From NCBI RefSeq assembly GCF_028389875.1, contig NC_084664.1, forward strand, positions 37,768,323-37,832,322: a DNA stretch of 64,000 nt, in the 5' to 3' direction. The position numbers and the translations under genes were made by a program. The notes beneath the pieces are model-generated. The model worked only from the letters and a program-made list of their open reading frames with translations. It was not told the DNA's origin and did not search any database. The stretch's first letter is position 1; each line of letters begins with the position of its first letter. The stretch is from Rhea pennata. Lineage: Eukaryota > Chordata > Aves > Rheiformes > Rheidae. Below are positions 62,643 through 64,000 of the stretch, piece after piece.

Positions 62643-63379
62643 CTTCTAGAAACTGATTGTACCTCGATAATTAACCAGCTACCTCGAGGTGCTTTGTAAA
62701 CTGATGAAACATGTTGGGGTGGTATCATTTGTCTTTCTAAAACACGTAATAAGAATGTGAAGGATATGATATATGCCTAGGAAAGTGATTTTCAGCATTA
62801 AGTAAAAAGGAATTCTTGACTAATTACATGGGAACAATGATTAATAGTCTTCTGTATTGGCCTAATACATAGGGAAAACTGGGCTTCTGTAAGTGAACTC
62901 AAAGCATCAATTCACTGACTGTGTATAGGGAGTAGAAGTCCAACTTGTCTTACTGAGGTGAATGAACTGCTTAGAAAGCAAACAAGTTTAAAATGGCATA
63001 CATTTAACCTTTGCCTGGAGTTCCACAGCAGGTTACTAGTGTTGTAATAGTCAATACTGGGAATAGGGGAAAAAAAATTATTGGGGCGGGGGGGAATGGT
63101 AATTTCAGGTTAGTGTAGCAAATCAAAAATATAAGCTAAGATTTTTTTTTTTCCTGTCAACATTGTTATTAGTGGTTCTACTGTTGACTTTTGTTCCATT
63201 TTAGAGGGTGGCAGCTTCAGGTATATTGTTGTGCGTATGCTCAGCTGGTTAACTAAGAACATTTTTACTGCGCTGAACAAACTTTATATGGGCCTTTTAA
63301 GTGAATAGTTTTCATTTAGGTTGCAAGTTCAAGTGCATTTCTTCAGCAGCAATGAATTCTTAAGTAGATGATTGTTATT

Positions 63380-63500
63380 TGTGTATGTGTGCATGTGTAC
63401 AGGTATATATACACATGTATATCCTCATATTTGAGGATATACGTGCACACACACCCTCTCATATGAATATATAACCTGTGTGCAAACACACACATCCTCA
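63380..63500. repeat. TG/CA-TA simple repeat with embedded hairpin
   Basis: Imperfect alternating TGTG/TATA/CACA sequence. Within it GTATATCCTCA (63417-63427), loop TATT and TGAGGATATAC (63432-63442) form a perfect 11-bp stem that extends with one mismatch to 14 bp. Confidence 0.8.
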
Positions 63501-64000
63501 TATAAATACGTATGTGTGTAAATAGGTATATATGTATGCACACAGCCTTGTACCATCCTGTTTGTTTCGACAGCATAGCTGTTTGTGCAGCGGCATAGTG
63601 AACTGGTGCAGGGAAGCAAGCTGCCTGAGAAACACCTGCCTCCCTCAGTTCCTGCTTTCCCCATCTTGTTTCCAAGCTGGTTTAGTTCCCCACTTTGATC
63701 AGTGTGTGGTGTAACAAGCAAATGTACTGGTATCTGTGTGATGGAAAAAAGTGGTCTAGCAAGGTGAGGGGGATGAGCCAGGCCTGTTTGAGCAGCATGG
63801 CTGCTTAATATGAAACCGTGATACAGGTTTCTCTTTTAAGTCTTTTTAGAGTTCTGTTCTGAAGAGAAGCTTTTAAGGATTTGATTCCTTTGACTTACAA
63901 ATGCAAAAGGAGTGACTAGTTCCAGAATCAATAAATCAGTTTTTCCTTCTAGTTTCTGCCTTGTGTTTCTTTTAAACATTTTTCATAGTAGGGCCCATGT

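Larger units (their letters stand above)
59014..62648 (-). mobile_element. Alpharetrovirus-type endogenous provirus, internally deleted
   Basis: Full structure on the minus strand: target copy CTTCTA (62643-62648), 5' LTR, primer site, leader with splice donor, truncated gag, A/T tract, integrase tail, env, polypurine tract, 3' LTR, target copy CTTCTA (59014-59019). The provirus proper is 59020-62642, 3623 bp, about half a normal genome. Target duplication of 6 bp, a tRNA-Trp-type primer site, gag/env style and an Env with an internal fusion region plus CX6CC all fit the alpharetrovirus side of avian endogenous retroviruses. LTRs are equal in length and appear identical by eye, so insertion is recent. 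It lies antisense to its host gene, the orientation usually tolerated in introns. It lacks reverse transcriptase and protease, so it cannot move alone. Confidence 0.95.
56701..64000 (+). other. TAX1BP1: TAX1BP1 intron 2 (partial, continues beyond 64000)
   Basis: From GTAAGT after exon 2 to the window end without a recognisable exon 3. It contains the provirus at 59020-62642, a short poly-A (56761-56774) and a TG/CA-TA simple repeat with hairpin near 63380-63500. The flanks 56775-59013 and 62649-63370 show nothing else I can name. Confidence 0.8.

Overview
This is a bird-like nuclear genome window, A+T-rich with two CpG islands. It holds the 5' halves of two divergent protein-coding genes, HIBADH on the minus strand and TAX1BP1 on the plus strand. 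CR1 LINE fragments in several states of decay are the main interspersed repeats, which fits an avian genome. A short tRNA-Ile(AAT)-headed SINE with a CR1 tail at about 15.8 kb resembles the passerine family TguSINE1, so a songbird or other passerine is the best guess. That is inference from one element and family knowledge, not proof.

Layout, left to right. Positions 1-23196 are part of a very large HIBADH intron 4. It is A+T-rich, with CR1 fragments, the SINE and an (AT)n tract. Exons 4, 3 and 2 of HIBADH lie at 23197-23318, 25434-25543 and 29741-29901. Exon 1, with an arginine-rich mitochondrial leader, lies at 37982-38063 inside a CpG island carrying two CCAAT boxes and a (GGGCC)6(GAGCC)7 pentanucleotide tract. 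The four exons join in phase to encode about the first 158 residues, the NAD-binding half. The catalytic C-terminal exons were not found and should lie left of position 1. About 15 kb of intergenic DNA (38.6-53.2 kb) holds one CR1 fragment, a long poly-T and no gene that I can support. A second CpG island (53.2-54.2 kb) contains the non-coding first exon of TAX1BP1, ending at 53732. Exon 2 (56517-56700) carries the start codon and the first 59 residues of the SKICH domain. The rest of the gene lies beyond 64000.

The most remarkable feature is a complete but internally deleted provirus of alpharetrovirus type, 59020-62642, inserted antisense in TAX1BP1 intron 2. It has two 405-bp LTRs that look identical by eye, a 6-bp target duplication (CTTCTA), a tRNA-Trp-type primer-binding site and a polypurine tract. 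It also has a splice donor, a 346-codon truncated gag, a 50-codon integrase tail and an open 440-codon env with furin site, internal fusion region, CX6CC motif and membrane anchor. Capsid, nucleocapsid, protease, reverse transcriptase and most of integrase are gone; a 140-bp almost pure A/T tract sits where they should be. The env frame reads through the polypurine tract into U3 of the LTR. The matching LTRs imply a very recent insertion, so this copy probably moved with enzymes supplied by another element.
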